DNA from: Candidatus Ishikawaella capsulata Mpkobe
GTDB lineage: Bacteria; Pseudomonadota; Gammaproteobacteria; Enterobacterales; Enterobacteriaceae
Direction: 5' to 3'
DNA: 64,000 bases
Assembly (NCBI RefSeq): GCF_000828515.1
Contig: NZ_AP010872.1
Location: 159,001-223,000 of the forward strand
The notes beneath the pieces were generated by a model. That model was not told the DNA's origin, did not search any database, and was given only the letters and a program-made list of their open reading frames with translations. The position numbers and the translations under genes are program-made. This document shows positions 23,344 to 36,475 of this stretch, in pieces (the stretch's first letter is position 1; every line of letters begins with the position of its first letter).

Positions 23344-24615
23344 ATGCCCTGTTCAATTAATAAAAAAAATTCATTAACAGAACAAAATTTATTATCAATC
23401 GCACAGCATTATAACAGTGCATTATGGGTTTATAATGCTGATGTTATAAAAGAACGTATTTCGCAACTAAAATTATTTGACGTAATTAGATTTGCACAGA
23501 AAGCTTGTTCAAATATTCATATATTACGTTTAATGCGAAATATGGGTGTTAAAGTTGACGCTGTTTCTCTAGGAGAAATAGAACGTGCGTTAGCTGCTGG
23601 ATATAAACCTAGTTGTGATGATATTACTTTTACTGCAGATATTTTTGAGGAACCAACTTTAATTCGTGTCATAGATATGAACATACCTGTCAATGCCGGT
23701 TCAATAGATATGTTATATCAATTAGGTAAGCTTTCACCTGGGCATAAAATTTGGCTACGGGTAAATCCAGGTTTTGGATATGGAAATAACAAAAAAACTA
23801 ATACTGGAGGAGAAAATAGTAAACACGGTATATGGTATGATGATTTACCATTAGCTTTAATCGCTATTAAACGTTTTAATTTAAAATTAATAGGCCTACA
23901 TATGCATATAGGTTCCGGAGTAAATTATAATCATTTACAAACTGTATGTGATGCTATGGTTAATCAAGTTATAAAATTTGGTCAGGATTTACAAGCAATT
24001 TCGGCCGGAGGAGGTTTGTCTATACCTTATAGATGCGATGAAAAATCTATAGATACTAAACATTATTTCGGGTTATGGAACACAGCAAGGGAACGTATTG
24101 TCAATTATCTAGGCCATCATATAAAATTAGAGATTGAACCTGGCAGATTTTTAGTTGCCGAATCTGGTGTGCTATTATGTCAAATACGTGCAATAAAAAA
24201 AATGGGTAATCGTCATTTTATTTTAGTAAACGCTGGATTCAGTGATTTAATGCGTCCAGCTATGTATGGCAGTTATCATGCTATTTCATTAATAGCTGGA
24301 GATAAGAGAATTATAAATCAGAACAAAACAATAGATACTTTAGTAGCTGGACCATTATGTGAATCTGGAGATATTTTTACTCAATTAGAAGGAGGAACAA
24401 TAGCAGTGCGTTCTTTGCCAGTAGCTGCACAAGTAGGGGATTATATAATAATTCACGATACTGGTGCATATGGGGCCTCAATGTCATCTAATTATAATAG
24501 TCGCCCATTAATACCAGAAGTAATGTTTGAGACAGGCATACCTCGTGAAATAAGACGATCTCAAACTATTCAGGAATTATTATCATTAGAAGAACTACCT
24601 ATTTTATCAAAATAA
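23344..24615 (+). CDS. lysA: Diaminopimelate decarboxylase
   Basis: PLP enzyme that makes L-lysine from meso-diaminopimelate. The 423 residues (E. coli 420) carry the PLP lysine in RFAQKACSNIHILRL, the HMHIGSGV strand and GGGLSIPY that bind phosphate, EPGRFLVAESG, and the substrate cysteine region GPLCESGDIF. DTGAYGASMSSNYNSRP ends the barrel region. A single gene with its own upstream space of about 175 bp; LysR, the usual divergent activator, is not present. It points to lysine supply for a host. Confidence 0.97.
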   Translation: MPCSINKKNSLTEQNLLSIAQHYNSALWVYNADVIKERISQLKLFDVIRFAQKACSNIHILRLMRNMGVKVDAVSLGEIERALAAGYKPSCDDITFTADIFEEPTLIRVIDMNIPVNAGSIDMLYQLGKLSPGHKIWLRVNPGFGYGNNKKTNTGGENSKHGIWYDDLPLALIAIKRFNLKLIGLHMHIGSGVNYNHLQTVCDAMVNQVIKFGQDLQAISAGGGLSIPYRCDEKSIDTKHYFGLWNTARERIVNYLGHHIKLEIEPGRFLVAESGVLLCQIRAIKKMGNRHFILVNAGFSDLMRPAMYGSYHAISLIAGDKRIINQNKTIDTLVAGPLCESGDIFTQLEGGTIAVRSLPVAAQVGDYIIIHDTGAYGASMSSNYNSRPLIPEVMFETGIPREIRRSQTIQELLSLEELPILSK

Positions 24616-25049
24616 AGTTATTAATTTAACATTTTTTCTTTTTATAAAAAAAAAGCAATTTCATTTGCTTCTAGTTCTTTAATGACAGCTGAAGTTTTCA
24701 TTACCTACCAGGTAATTAATAGTATCTTATCTACTAATTCTAATTCCGCTTCCCCACAAATATTTAGATATTTTTGCATTAGAAAATATAAATAAGTAAG
24801 TTAGGAAAATGTTTGGTTTTAGAGCTATATCATCTACATTTTTATCATCATAATACATGACAAACTACGTACTGACTATGAGAACATTATAAGCAATTAC
24901 CATATTTCATTAAGAGTTATCTCCGTCCGATAACAACAAGTAATGATTATTGATAAATAACCAGTTATAAATCTGGCATTCACTAGAAAAGTATACTTAA
25001 AATCACAAGCATAACCTACCACTGTAACTTGCTGCATATTTTATAATGT
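24616..25049. other. Non-coding gap after lysA, no gene recognised
   Basis: About 430 bases between lysA and the 6S RNA candidate. Stops occur in all frames. A weak AAGCAA / TTGCTT inverted repeat lies about 40 bp after the lysA stop and could help end transcription, but it has no following T-run. Eroded zapA or ygfB would be expected here by E. coli synteny; I could not match any fragment to them. Confidence 0.5.
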
Positions 25050-25260
25050 ATTTCTTGTCTGTAAATATTCGCATGTTATGTCCCCAAGGTCGTTCATGGT
25101 AAAGCACGATAAATAGCTACTTTTTATGGGGTTTCTTATGCTAATATCAGTCCAAACGATATTTTGGATAATTGATAACGTTCACGATTAAATATTATCT
25201 ATTATTATGAGTTTTTGTTGTAATAAAATATAATGCTTGCGGTTTATTAAATATCGTATG
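25050..25260 (+). ncRNA. ssrS: Probable 6S RNA, degenerate
   Basis: In E. coli ssrS lies directly upstream of fau, and that is the position here. The 5' part, ATTTCTTGTCTG then TTCGCATG and GTCCCC (from 25050), tracks the E. coli start ATTTCTCTGAGATGTTCGCA and its later GTCCCC. Further matches are GGTTTCTTATGCT, CAGTCC, AACG-TTCAC, and near the 3' end GCTTGCGG (25235-25242) against GCCTGCGG. CGCA in the 5' arm can pair with TGCG in the 3' arm, as the closing stem requires. A TATAAT -10 element lies at 25042-25047. The central bubble cannot be folded reliably by hand. The length of about 210 exceeds the usual 184, and both ends are approximate. Confidence 0.5.
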
Positions 25261-25461
25261 ATAAAAAATATAGTTTTTCTATTGGGATATTCTTGGTGAC
25301 AATCAGCCTATATATAAAATGATGGATAATCCAATATGCTAGCTATTTTAGTTAATGGTAATAACAGTAAAAATTACTATTGATTTGAGAGTAATATTTA
25401 TTACATATGTCTCATGTTTTAGATTCAAAATAATTTGATCTTCAATTTATATGGAATTTTT

Positions 25462-26052
25462 ATGTCTGATTCTTATTTATCTAATCGTAATAGTATTCGT
25501 CAAAAAATGCGCTCTCTACGAAATAGCATAAATGCTAAACAACAACAAAAAATAACAAAATTATTAATTAAAAAATTGGTTAGTTATTTACCTATTATAC
25601 AGGCAAAAAAAATAGCTATTTTTTTATCAATCGATGGTGAACCCAATACAAAACCACTGATCAAAGTTCTATTAGAAGAAAATAAGCAAATTTTTTTACC
25701 AGTAATAAAGTCTTATGTAGAGAACGATTTAATTTTTATCAATTATACACCTAAAACACCTTTAATTTTAAACACATTTGGTATTTTAGAACCTATTATA
25801 AATAAAGATAACATACTAAACTTAAGTGATCTAGATGTAATGTTAGTTCCTTTAGTTGCATTTGATCGTAAAGGACAACGTTTAGGTATGGGCAGAGGTT
25901 ATTATGATCGTACTTTACAAAATTGGCAGAAATACAATTTTCTACCAATTGGAATTGCTCATGATTTTCAGTTAGTAGAAAAATTACCTACAGCCAAATG
26001 GGATATTCCATTGCCAATTATAATTACACCTTCACATATTTGGCAATGGTAA
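25462..26052 (+). CDS. fau: 5-formyltetrahydrofolate cyclo-ligase
   Basis: Converts 5-formyl-THF to 5,10-methenyl-THF with ATP, recycling a folate by-product. From the ATG at 25462 (GGAA upstream) it has 196 residues: NSIRQKMRSLR at the N terminus, IAIFLSIDGEPNT in the middle, and the family signature VAFDRKGQRLGMGRGYYDRTL. A TTG at 25435 in the same frame is possible but adds unconserved residues. The E. coli protein is shorter at the N terminus. serA, which follows in E. coli, is gone; rpiA now lies convergently 50 bp away. Confidence 0.93.
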   Translation: MSDSYLSNRNSIRQKMRSLRNSINAKQQQKITKLLIKKLVSYLPIIQAKKIAIFLSIDGEPNTKPLIKVLLEENKQIFLPVIKSYVENDLIFINYTPKTPLILNTFGILEPIINKDNILNLSDLDVMLVPLVAFDRKGQRLGMGRGYYDRTLQNWQKYNFLPIGIAHDFQLVEKLPTAKWDIPLPIIITPSHIWQW

Positions 26053-26102
26053 AATAAATTTTGTACAACAATACAAATATACAAAAGTTTACGTTTAATA
26101 TG

Positions 26103-26762
26103 CTATTTTATAATAGTTTTTATACCTTTATTAGTACCAATTAGAGCAATGTCGGCACTACGTTCAGCAAATAAGCCTACAGTAACTACTCCAGGTAAAC
26201 AGTTAATTTTTTTTTCCAATGCAATTGGATCAACAATACGTAAGTTATGTACATCAAGAATAATATTTCCGTTATCTGTTATTACATTTTGCCGGTATTC
26301 TGGCATACCACCTATTTTTACTAATTCACGTGCAATGAATGCACGTGCCATCGGAATAACTTCTATAGGTAATGGAAAACGACCTAGTATGTCAACTTGT
26401 TTAGATTCATCTACAATGCAAATAAATTTTTTTGCTATAGAAGCTATTATTTTTTCACGTGTAAGAGCAGCTCCTCCTCCTTTAATCATTTGCATATAAG
26501 GATTAATTTCATCCGCACCATCTATGTAAATATCTAAAAAATTTATTTCAGCTAAATCAAATATTGGAATGTTTAATTTTCTTAATTTATTTGACGAGTC
26601 ATCCGAACTGGATACTACTCCTTCAATTTGATGTTTTATGGTACCTAGTGCATTTATAAAATGTTCAGTGGTCGAACCAGTACCAACTCCCACTAAAGTT
26701 CCTAATTTAACGTATTTAAGCGCGGCCCATCCTACCATTTTTTTGAGTTGATCTTTAGTCAT
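26103..26762 (-). CDS. rpiA: Ribose-5-phosphate isomerase A
   Basis: Interconverts ribose 5-phosphate and ribulose 5-phosphate in the non-oxidative pentose phosphate pathway. The 219 residues equal the E. coli length. [13 protein letters not shown] is the phosphate-binding loop. [25 protein letters not shown] holds the catalytic Asp and Lys residues, and [10 protein letters not shown] follows. Together with transketolase in this window it supplies ribose phosphate for nucleotide and histidine synthesis. Confidence 0.97.
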   Translation of the reverse strand: MTKDQLKKMVGWAALKYVKLGTLVGVGTGSTTEHFINALGTIKHQIEGVVSSSDDSSNKLRKLNIPIFDLAEINFLDIYIDGADEINPYMQMIKGGGAALTREKIIASIAKKFICIVDESKQVDILGRFPLPIEVIPMARAFIARELVKIGGMPEYRQNVITDNGNIILDVHNLRIVDPIALEKKINCLPGVVTVGLFAERSADIALIGTNKGIKTIIK

Positions 26763-26959
26763 ATTATGTTAACATCCTGATAGTACTAAATTTAATAGCA
26801 TAAAAAATGGATTTAAATTAAGTTAAAAGTTAACACCTACAAGCACTTTTATTTGATTGTAGATCATAATTAAATTTTCTGATTTATAAATAAATAAGAT
26901 TTATACAATCTTATATAAGATAATTAGCTAAAATTATAAGTTTGGTCATTAATTAGATA

Positions 26960-28039
26960 CTAAAGCACGTTAGTAGCATTAAGTACTTTGAATGCTTCTT
27001 GCAATCTTAGTATCATAGATTTTTGTGAATAACGTATCCATACCCTTGGATCGTAATATTTTTTGTTTGGAAAATCTTCTCCTTCCGGATTACCCAGCTG
27101 ACTCTGTAAATATTCTTTATTTTTTTTATAATATTTCAATATACCATTCCAAGTGGCCCATTGAGTATCTGTGTCAATATTCATTTTTACCACTCCATAG
27201 CTAATAGCACTTCTAATATCTGATATGGATGAACCAGAACCACCATGAAAAACAAAATTTATTACATTATAATTAAAATTATATTTTTGACGTATGTATT
27301 CTTGCGATCTTTTTAAAATATCTGGAGTAAGTTTTACTTTTCCAGGTTTATACACTCCATGAACATTACCAAAAGAAGCAGCTATTAAGAATAAGTCACT
27401 TATCTTAATTAATTGATGATAAGCATAATCTACATCTTCAGGTTGAGTATACAAAGCAGAAGGATGATATTTAGTATTATCAACGCAATCTTCTTCTCCA
27501 CCAGTGATACCTAATTCTATTTCTAATAAAATATTTATTTTTGACATGCGTTTTAGATATTTAGCACATATATCTATATTCTCTTCTAGACTTTCTGTAG
27601 ACAAGTCTATCATATGTGAACTAAATAAGGGTTTCTTACTTTTTTTAAAGTATTCTTCATTTATTTCTAATAAACCATCAATCCATGGTAATAATTTTTT
27701 TGCACAATGATCAGTATGCAAAATAACTGGTATTCCATAATGTTTAGCCATTACATGAACATGTTGTGCTCCAGATACCGCACCATAAATAGCGGCTTCC
27801 TGTGATTTATCTGTTTTAAATCCTTTACCAGCAATAAATTTGGCACCTCCATTAGAAAATTGTATAATAATAGGTGCTTGCATTCTTGCAGCTGCTTCTA
27901 AAGCAGCATTTATTGAGTCAGTACCAATGCAATTTATAGCAGGAATAGCAAATTTATTTCTCTTTGCTATATCAAAAATTTTTTTTACATCTTCACCATA
28001 AACAACTCCAGGTTTTACAAAATCAAGAATTTTATGCAT
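26960..28039 (-). CDS. fbaA: Fructose-bisphosphate aldolase, class II
   Basis: Zinc-dependent aldolase that splits fructose 1,6-bisphosphate. Exactly 359 residues, as in E. coli. VILHTDHCAKKLLPW holds the zinc His and catalytic Asp, LEIELGITGGEEDCVDN is the class II loop, and FGNVHGVY and FVFHGGSGSS supply further zinc and phosphate ligands. It is downstream of pgk on the same strand (85 bp). In E. coli the order is epd-pgk-fbaA; epd has been lost here. Confidence 0.98.
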   Translation of the reverse strand: MHKILDFVKPGVVYGEDVKKIFDIAKRNKFAIPAINCIGTDSINAALEAAARMQAPIIIQFSNGGAKFIAGKGFKTDKSQEAAIYGAVSGAQHVHVMAKHYGIPVILHTDHCAKKLLPWIDGLLEINEEYFKKSKKPLFSSHMIDLSTESLEENIDICAKYLKRMSKINILLEIELGITGGEEDCVDNTKYHPSALYTQPEDVDYAYHQLIKISDLFLIAASFGNVHGVYKPGKVKLTPDILKRSQEYIRQKYNFNYNVINFVFHGGSGSSISDIRSAISYGVVKMNIDTDTQWATWNGILKYYKKNKEYLQSQLGNPEGEDFPNKKYYDPRVWIRYSQKSMILRLQEAFKVLNATNVL

Positions 28040-28124
28040 TATTCCACCTTAAATTTTATTAATTTATTATAATATAACTAAATAAAATTTATATTGTGCT
28101 TAAATATTTATTAGGCTACTTTTT

Positions 28125-29291
28125 CTATGCTGATGCAGCACGTTCTTCTAACATAAGGACAGCAGGTAAAGTTTTACCTTCTATAAAATTTAAAAAAGCT
28201 CCTCCTCCAGTAGAAATATAAGAAATTTTATCTTCTACTCCGAACTTTTCAATAGCAGCTATTGTATCTCCTCCACCTGCTACGGAGAACGCTAAACTAC
28301 TAGCAACATAATTGGCAACAGCTTCTGTTCCTTTACCAAAATTAATAAATTCAAATACCCCTACGGGACCATTCCATAAAATAGTTTTAGCTTTCAAAAG
28401 CATTTGGGACATCAATTGGATTGTTTCATCACCGAAATCCATGATTTCATCATCTTCTTCTAAATCAGAAACTTTTTTTATAGTTGCCTGAGCAGTTTCA
28501 GAAAATTCTTTGCCTACACGAGAATCAATGGGAATAAAAATATTGAATTCATCACGTAGTTTTTTAGCAGACTCTACAAAACCAGGTTCGTAGAGTGATT
28601 TACCTATGCTATTTTCTATAGCAATAAAAGTATTTGCAATACCTCCTCCTACAATCACAGTATCTGCGATTTTTACTAATGATTGCAAAACATCAAATTT
28701 AGTAGACACCTTTGAACCACCCACTATAGCTACCAAAGGACGATATGGATTACTCATAACTTTTTTCAAAGCATTTAATTCTGACAATAGCAGAGGTCCT
28801 GCACATACAATAGGTGCAAATTTAATTACACCGTGTGTAGATGCTTGTAGACGATGTGCGGTAGCAAATGCATCCATTACAAATATATCACATAGGGCTG
28901 CATAATTTTGTGCTAACAATTCATCGTTTTTTTTCTCTCCTTTATTGAATCTAACATTTTCTAGAATAAATAATTCACCCATATTTACTTGCAGACCGTG
29001 TAAATAGTCTTTTACTAAACTAACTTTAGTATTTGTAAATGTTTTTTTAAGATAGTTGACAATAGGCAGTAAGGAACAATCTTCACTATATTCACCTTCA
29101 ATTGGACGACCTAGATGAGAAGCTACTATTACTCCAGCACCTTGTTTCAAAGCTAATTTTATAGTTGGCAAAGCTGAACGAATTCTTGCATCGGATATTA
29201 TTTTACCTTCTTTTATAGGTACATTGAAATCTGTACGGATTAGTACACGTTTACCGGTAAGATCAAGATCAGTCATCTTAATTACAGACAT
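28125..29291 (-). CDS. pgk: Phosphoglycerate kinase
   Basis: Transfers phosphate between 1,3-bisphosphoglycerate and ADP in glycolysis. The 388 residues (E. coli 387) include [11 protein letters not shown] at the N terminus, [46 protein letters not shown] and the C-terminal [15 protein letters not shown] followed by STGGGAFL. The ATG is at 29289-29291. It probably forms an operon with fbaA. epd, normally upstream, is missing and a non-coding gap lies in its place. Confidence 0.98.
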   Translation of the reverse strand: MSVIKMTDLDLTGKRVLIRTDFNVPIKEGKIISDARIRSALPTIKLALKQGAGVIVASHLGRPIEGEYSEDCSLLPIVNYLKKTFTNTKVSLVKDYLHGLQVNMGELFILENVRFNKGEKKNDELLAQNYAALCDIFVMDAFATAHRLQASTHGVIKFAPIVCAGPLLLSELNALKKVMSNPYRPLVAIVGGSKVSTKFDVLQSLVKIADTVIVGGGIANTFIAIENSIGKSLYEPGFVESAKKLRDEFNIFIPIDSRVGKEFSETAQATIKKVSDLEEDDEIMDFGDETIQLMSQMLLKAKTILWNGPVGVFEFINFGKGTEAVANYVASSLAFSVAGGGDTIAAIEKFGVEDKISYISTGGGAFLNFIEGKTLPAVLMLEERAASA

Positions 29292-29840
29292 AAAAAACTC
29301 TCTAATGAATTTTAATAAAATTTAGATATAAGAGACAATATATCTACTTATAATTGCTAATACTAATAGTGATATCTTATGTATGTAAATATTTTTATCA
29401 GACACTTTAAATCTACTAGTATTAGAGATACCTCTAATTACCCCGATAATCTCACAAAGTTTTATTACTGTATGTATTACGAATAACGAATAGTATTCTA
29501 TAATGATACATTATACTGTATTAAAAATACAAAATTAAATTTTATAAAGACATATATGCTTTATAAAATAATAGATACAATACTTTTATTGGAAGTAGAG
29601 GTTGGTGTAGTATTCACATTATAATGAGTATTTATAGGTTTACCTGAAGAACAAAATTTTTTTATTTTTGCACTAGTTTTAGCAAATGGAATTTTTATTG
29701 GATATATTTGACCTTGAAACTTTTTTCGATATATAATTCTTATTGATCAGATTAAATCTGCTTGATGGTATGGCATCATATCATTAACTCTAATGTTAAA
29801 TTATCTCACATTATTACATATAACAATCAATGCATTGACT
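29292..29840. other. Non-coding gap between pgk and tktA
   Basis: About 550 bases lacking a gene. In E. coli, epd and several sugar genes occupy this interval. The only long open stretch is a reverse-strand frame of about 59 codons (roughly 29561-29740) that has no start codon and contains QIYPIKIPFAKTSAKIKKF. I do not recognise it. It could be a remnant or chance. The pgk promoter probably lies in the left part. Confidence 0.5.
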
Positions 29841-31832
29841 TTACAAAAATGATTTAGCTATATTAATTATATGATTGACTGTAAAACCAAATTTTTCAAA
29901 TAGTTTGTCAGAAGGAGCTGATTCACCAAAGCTAGTCATACCAATAATAGCACCATGTAAACCAGTATATTTAAACCAGTAATCGCTGCTGCTTGCTTCA
30001 ATAGCTATACGTGATACCACTGATGATGGTAATACGGACTCACGATATATTTCATCTTGTTTGTCAAATACATCAGTAGAAGGCAGAGAAACAACACGAA
30101 CTTTATAATTTTCCTGATAAAGCTTTTGCCAAACAGATACAGCTAATGAGACTTCTGATCCAGTGGCAATTAAAATTAACTTTGGCTTTCCATCGCAATC
30201 TTTCAATATATAACCACCACGCGATATGTTGCTTATTTGACTAGAATTACGTTTCTGTTGTATTAGATTTTGACGTGATAAAATAAGTGAAGTTGGACCA
30301 TCTAAGCGTTCAATTGCAAATTTCCAAGCTACTGCAGATTCTACTTGATCACAAGGTCTCCATGTACTCATATTAGGTGTATGGCGTAAATTAGCTAATT
30401 GTTCAACAGGTTGATGTGTAGGACCATCTTCTCCTAAACCTATAGAATCATGAGTATATATCATTATATGACGTATTTTCATTAATGCTGCCATGCGTAC
30501 TGCATTACGTGCATACTCTGAGAACACTAAAAATGTTGCAGTATATGGTAAAAAGCCAGTATGTAAAGCAATACCATTTGCTATGGCTGTCATGCCAAAT
30601 TCACGCACACCATAATGAATATAATTACCACTTTTGTCTAGATTAATAGGTTTTGATCCAGACCACATTGTAAGATTACTAGGTGCTAAATCAGCTGATC
30701 CTCCTAAATATTCTGGTAATATTGGTCCAAAAGCTTCAATAATATTTTGAGATGCTTTACGGGTAGCTATATTAGCTGGTTTTTCATGTAATTTATTTAT
30801 AATACTTTCTGATATTTTATGCCAATTATTAGGTAATTGACTGTTAATTCTACGTTTAAATTCTTTAGCTAGTTTGGGATATTTTCGTTCGTAGTCAAGG
30901 ATTTTTTTGTCCCATTGACTTTCCTGTTGTTGTCCTCGTTTCTTTGCATTCCATTTTTCATAAATTTCTTCTGGAATAAAAAAAGGAGGATATTTCCAAT
31001 TGAGTTCCTTCCTGGTTAAAATAATTTCTTCTTCTCCTAAAGGTGAACCATGAGAATCGTGTGTGCCAGATTTATTCGGAGAACCGAATCCAATAACAGT
31101 TTTGCAAATAAGCAAAGATGGTTTATCAATATTTCTTCTAGCTTCTTCAATAGCATTCTTAATAGAAAAAACTTCATGACCATTAATATTATTTACTACA
31201 TGCCAACCATAAGATTCAAAACGTTTGGCAGTATCCTCAGTGAACCAACCTTTCATTTCACCATCAATAGATATACCATTATAATCATAAAATACAATTA
31301 ACTTATGTAAGTTTAATGTACCTGCAAGAGAACAAACTTCATGAGAAATACCTTCCATCATACATCCATCTCCCACAAAAGCATAAGTATAATGATTTAC
31401 TATATCATATCCCGGACGGTTAAACTGTGCAGCTAATGTTCGTTCAGCAATAGCAAAACCCACGGCATTAGCTATACCTTGTCCTAAAGGACCAGTAGTA
31501 GTTTCAATTCCGTCGGTATAACCATATTCTGGATGTCCTGGAGTATGAGAATGCCACTGTCTAAAGTTTTGTAAATCACCTATAGATAAATTATATCCCG
31601 TAAGATGTAAGAGACTATAAAGTAACATTGAACTGTGTCCATTAGAAAGAACAAATCTGTCACGATCAGGCCATTTTGGATTCACAGGATTATGTTTTAA
31701 ATAATCTCGCCATAATACTTCTGCAATGTCTGCCATACCCATGGGAGCACCAGGATGTCCGGATTGAGCTTTTTGAATGGCATCTATACTTAAGATACGA
31801 ATAGCGTTAGCAATATCCTGACGAGAATGCAT
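29841..31832 (-). CDS. tktA: Transketolase
   Basis: Thiamine-diphosphate enzyme that moves two-carbon units between sugar phosphates and feeds erythrose 4-phosphate to aromatic synthesis. The 663 residues equal the E. coli length. It begins [20 protein letters not shown], with [16 protein letters not shown] next. The ThDP motif is [13 protein letters not shown] ... [26 protein letters not shown] and [15 protein letters not shown] are conserved pyrimidine-domain motifs, and the C-terminal domain has TGSEVSLAV. It is separated from pgk and fbaA by an eroded gap but keeps their orientation. Confidence 0.98.
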   Translation of the reverse strand: MHSRQDIANAIRILSIDAIQKAQSGHPGAPMGMADIAEVLWRDYLKHNPVNPKWPDRDRFVLSNGHSSMLLYSLLHLTGYNLSIGDLQNFRQWHSHTPGHPEYGYTDGIETTTGPLGQGIANAVGFAIAERTLAAQFNRPGYDIVNHYTYAFVGDGCMMEGISHEVCSLAGTLNLHKLIVFYDYNGISIDGEMKGWFTEDTAKRFESYGWHVVNNINGHEVFSIKNAIEEARRNIDKPSLLICKTVIGFGSPNKSGTHDSHGSPLGEEEIILTRKELNWKYPPFFIPEEIYEKWNAKKRGQQQESQWDKKILDYERKYPKLAKEFKRRINSQLPNNWHKISESIINKLHEKPANIATRKASQNIIEAFGPILPEYLGGSADLAPSNLTMWSGSKPINLDKSGNYIHYGVREFGMTAIANGIALHTGFLPYTATFLVFSEYARNAVRMAALMKIRHIMIYTHDSIGLGEDGPTHQPVEQLANLRHTPNMSTWRPCDQVESAVAWKFAIERLDGPTSLILSRQNLIQQKRNSSQISNISRGGYILKDCDGKPKLILIATGSEVSLAVSVWQKLYQENYKVRVVSLPSTDVFDKQDEIYRESVLPSSVVSRIAIEASSSDYWFKYTGLHGAIIGMTSFGESAPSDKLFEKFGFTVNHIINIAKSFL

Positions 31833-32111
31833 ATTCTACTCCATATTATATATAATGGTTTTATTTAATGAATGTTAATAGGTAAATTATGATATATACC
31901 CGATAGAGTATATCGTCACAGATCATTTGAAAGTTATTTAGATATTATTTAAAATAGAGCAATATCTATAATTTAAAATTACGACTAGTACTTTATGATA
32001 GATAGTTATATAAAGTAGTAATAGTTCTCTTAAAAAGAACTATTACTTTAAATAATATTGTTTATCATGGTAGTGAACTTCATGGAACTAATAACATTAA
32101 AATAACAAAAA

Positions 32112-33188
<1,077 letters not shown>

Positions 33189-33206
33189 TTAGTAAACTTT
33201 ACCGTA

Positions 33207-33467
33207 TTAACCTTCATTTACTACAATGCTGACTTGTTTACGTTTTAATCCTTTTGTTTCGAACTTAACCTTCCCATCTACAACAGCAAATAATGTATGA
33301 TCACGCCCACACATTACATTATCACCAGCATGAAATTTCGTTCCTCGCTGACGTACGATAATACTACCAGCAAGAACTTTTTCACCTCCAAAATGCTTAA
33401 TACCTAAACGTTTAGATTTAGAATCACGACCATTTCTGGTGGAACCACCAGCTTTTTTATGTGCCAT
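33207..33467 (-). CDS. rpmA: 50S ribosomal protein L27
   Basis: L27 reaches into the peptidyl-transferase centre of the 50S subunit. The 86 residues (E. coli 85) begin [20 protein letters not shown], the diagnostic start, and continue with [24 protein letters not shown]. Starting at AHKKAGG directly, it has no N-terminal extension needing cleavage, as in other gammaproteobacteria. It is 27 bp downstream of rplU on the same strand and is followed by obgE. Confidence 0.98.
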   Translation of the reverse strand: MAHKKAGGSTRNGRDSKSKRLGIKHFGGEKVLAGSIIVRQRGTKFHAGDNVMCGRDHTLFAVVDGKVKFETKGLKRKQVSIVVNEG

Positions 33468-33494
33468 TTGTTATCTTCCTTTATTATTTTAATA

Positions 33495-33806
33495 TTAAAT
33501 AATTATACTACAGATCTTTACATCAGTAAACCATTGACGGTGACCTTGTTGTTTTTTATAGTGCTTACGACGACGAAACTTAATGATTTTGATCTTTTCT
33601 TTACGTCCATGAGCAATTATTTCTCCATTAATTACACTACCAGATATTATAGGTGTTCCTATATTTATATCTTTATCATTACTTACAAGTAATATTTTAT
33701 TAAATGATATTTTATCACCTACTGGAAGATTGATTTTTTCTAAACGAATAGCTTGACCTTCACTTACTATATATTGTTTACCACCATTTTCAAAAATTGC
33801 GTACAT
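33495..33806 (-). CDS. rplU: 50S ribosomal protein L21
   Basis: Structural protein of the large subunit. Starting at the ATG at 33806 (GGAG upstream) it has 103 residues, the E. coli length, with MYAIFENGGKQYIVSEGQ at the start and KIIKFRRRKHYKKQQGHRQ near the C terminus. The in-frame ATG at 33824 would add six residues not found in the family and has no ribosome site. It is first in the rplU-rpmA-obgE operon. ispB, normally divergent upstream, is missing, so murA is now adjacent. Confidence 0.97.
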   Translation of the reverse strand: MYAIFENGGKQYIVSEGQAIRLEKINLPVGDKISFNKILLVSNDKDINIGTPIISGSVINGEIIAHGRKEKIKIIKFRRRKHYKKQQGHRQWFTDVKICSIII

Positions 33807-33845
33807 ATAAAACTCCAATAACACTTATTTAAGTTTCAGCATAAA

Positions 33846-35117
<1,272 letters not shown>

Positions 35118-35159
35118 TTATACCATTTAAAGACTATATATTGGAGTATATTTTTAAAC

Positions 35160-35411
35160 TTATCTATTTATTTCACAGTATTTTACCCATTCACTAGGAG
35201 TATAAGTCCTAATAGAAACGGCATGTATTTTTTTATTTAAAATAAAAGATACCAAAGGTTTATAAATAATTTGTTGTTTTTCAAGAGAAGTTAAATTTTT
35301 GAATTTCTCATCAACGGCGATTATTTCAAAATGATTATTTTCTCCACTAACATACACTTCTTGTAAATTTAATTCACTGATTAATAATGATTTGATTTCA
35401 CTGTTTGTCAT
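35160..35411 (-). CDS. ibaG: BolA family iron-sulfur/acid-stress protein IbaG
   Basis: A BolA-family protein that binds monothiol glutaredoxin and helps iron-sulfur trafficking; it is linked to acid stress in E. coli. From the ATG at 35411 it has 83 residues. EVYVSGENNHFEIIAV, then KQQIIYKPLVSFI and HAVSIRTYTPSEW, match E. coli YrbA/IbaG. An in-frame ATG at 35441 is possible but adds unconserved residues. It lies upstream of murA as in E. coli. The mla and lpt genes that normally precede it are not here. Confidence 0.92.
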   Translation of the reverse strand: MTNSEIKSLLISELNLQEVYVSGENNHFEIIAVDEKFKNLTSLEKQQIIYKPLVSFILNKKIHAVSIRTYTPSEWVKYCEINR

Positions 35412-36019
35412 GGTTTGTAATCTTTTAGAGATGTAATACAACTAAATATCCAAAATTGAAATATCTTCTATATTTGAAGATAAATTATCTTTGTATCTTT
35501 ACTAATAAAGAAAATTCTCTATTTAACATTATTAATGAGCATTGATCTAATTAAGATTATGGTGAAATTTCTTTTCAAGAAGATATAACTATACTTAATA
35601 GAGCATTAAGTATATTACTTAGTATTTTTTTATTTTATAAAATATGTTAACTGAACATTGTGTTTTTTATGCTATTTATTATATATATTAATAAAAAGAA
35701 TATATATTGCACTTATGCAACCTATTGATGTTCTATCATATAGAAGTAGCTTTTATACGCAGAAACACAAAAATATTTTACTAATTTAGTAATAACTAAA
35801 TTTATATCTCTTGAAGAGATTTAAAATTACTATTTCACCATATCAAATAGCCTATGATCCTCATATACTGTTTACTGATGATAAAAAAATTCACTTTCAT
35901 TCTTTATAGATTCTCTATTATTTTACACCGTGCAGACTTTTCTGCTCTCAAAGGAAGTATTTATATAGTAGATTCTATTAATATCTAATACTAACTAATG
36001 AATATTTATTATTCACTAA
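35412..36019. other. Non-coding gap between ibaG and sspB
   Basis: About 600 bases, AT-rich, with stops in all frames. In E. coli this interval spans tens of kilobases (mla, lpt, rpoN, arcB and others), so it marks a very large ancestral deletion. I see no recognisable remnant, RNA gene or strong hairpin. Confidence 0.5.
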
Positions 36020-36475
36020 TTATTTAATTATACGCAAAAAAGGTCGCTTCTTTTTTGGTACATCTAATTTTTTATTTGCAACAATTTTTCTATCATCAAT
36101 TGATATTCCAGGTTGTTTAATTTTTGTTAATTGTGCAATTTTTTCAGAGGAAAAATTGGATTCAAATATTGTACATAAACTATTTTCGCTTGCATAAATA
36201 GCTATTATTGCTGCTATAGGTACTTTTATTTGACGTATAATTCCTTTTAATTTTGTATTAAAACAAATTTCATTATTTCCTAATATTAAATTATTAACTG
36301 CTACTGGAGAAATATTTAATATAATTTTTCCATCTGTAATATATTCATTTGGTACTGTAACACCAGGTAATTTAGTATTCACTAAAATATATGGAGTTAA
36401 TAGATTATCTATTAACCAGCTATAAAATGCACGAAGTAAATAAGGACGATATGATTTTAGTTTTGATGTTTCCAT
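36020..36475 (-). CDS. sspB: ClpXP protease specificity-enhancing factor SspB
   Basis: Adaptor that binds ssrA-tagged peptides and delivers them to ClpXP. The 151 residues (E. coli 165) begin with a folded tag-binding domain (YRPYLLRAFYSWLIDN, LNISPVAVNNLILG, then AIIAIYASE). The C-terminal linker is shortened, but the last residues RPFLRIIK keep the ClpX-binding LRVVK-like tail. sspA, its operon partner in E. coli, is absent: only 115 bp separate it from rpsI. Keeping the adaptor suggests that tagging of stalled peptides by tmRNA still works here. Confidence 0.94.
   Translation of the reverse strand: METSKLKSYRPYLLRAFYSWLIDNLLTPYILVNTKLPGVTVPNEYITDGKIILNISPVAVNNLILGNNEICFNTKLKGIIRQIKVPIAAIIAIYASENSLCTIFESNFSSEKIAQLTKIKQPGISIDDRKIVANKKLDVPKKKRPFLRIIK

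Noticed and set aside
24616-25049. Remnant of ygfB, zapA or xerD in the gap after lysA
   Set aside because: A few short translated stretches (for example KYLNICGEAELELVDKI) looked protein-like, but two frames compete and no convincing alignment to any of these proteins was found.
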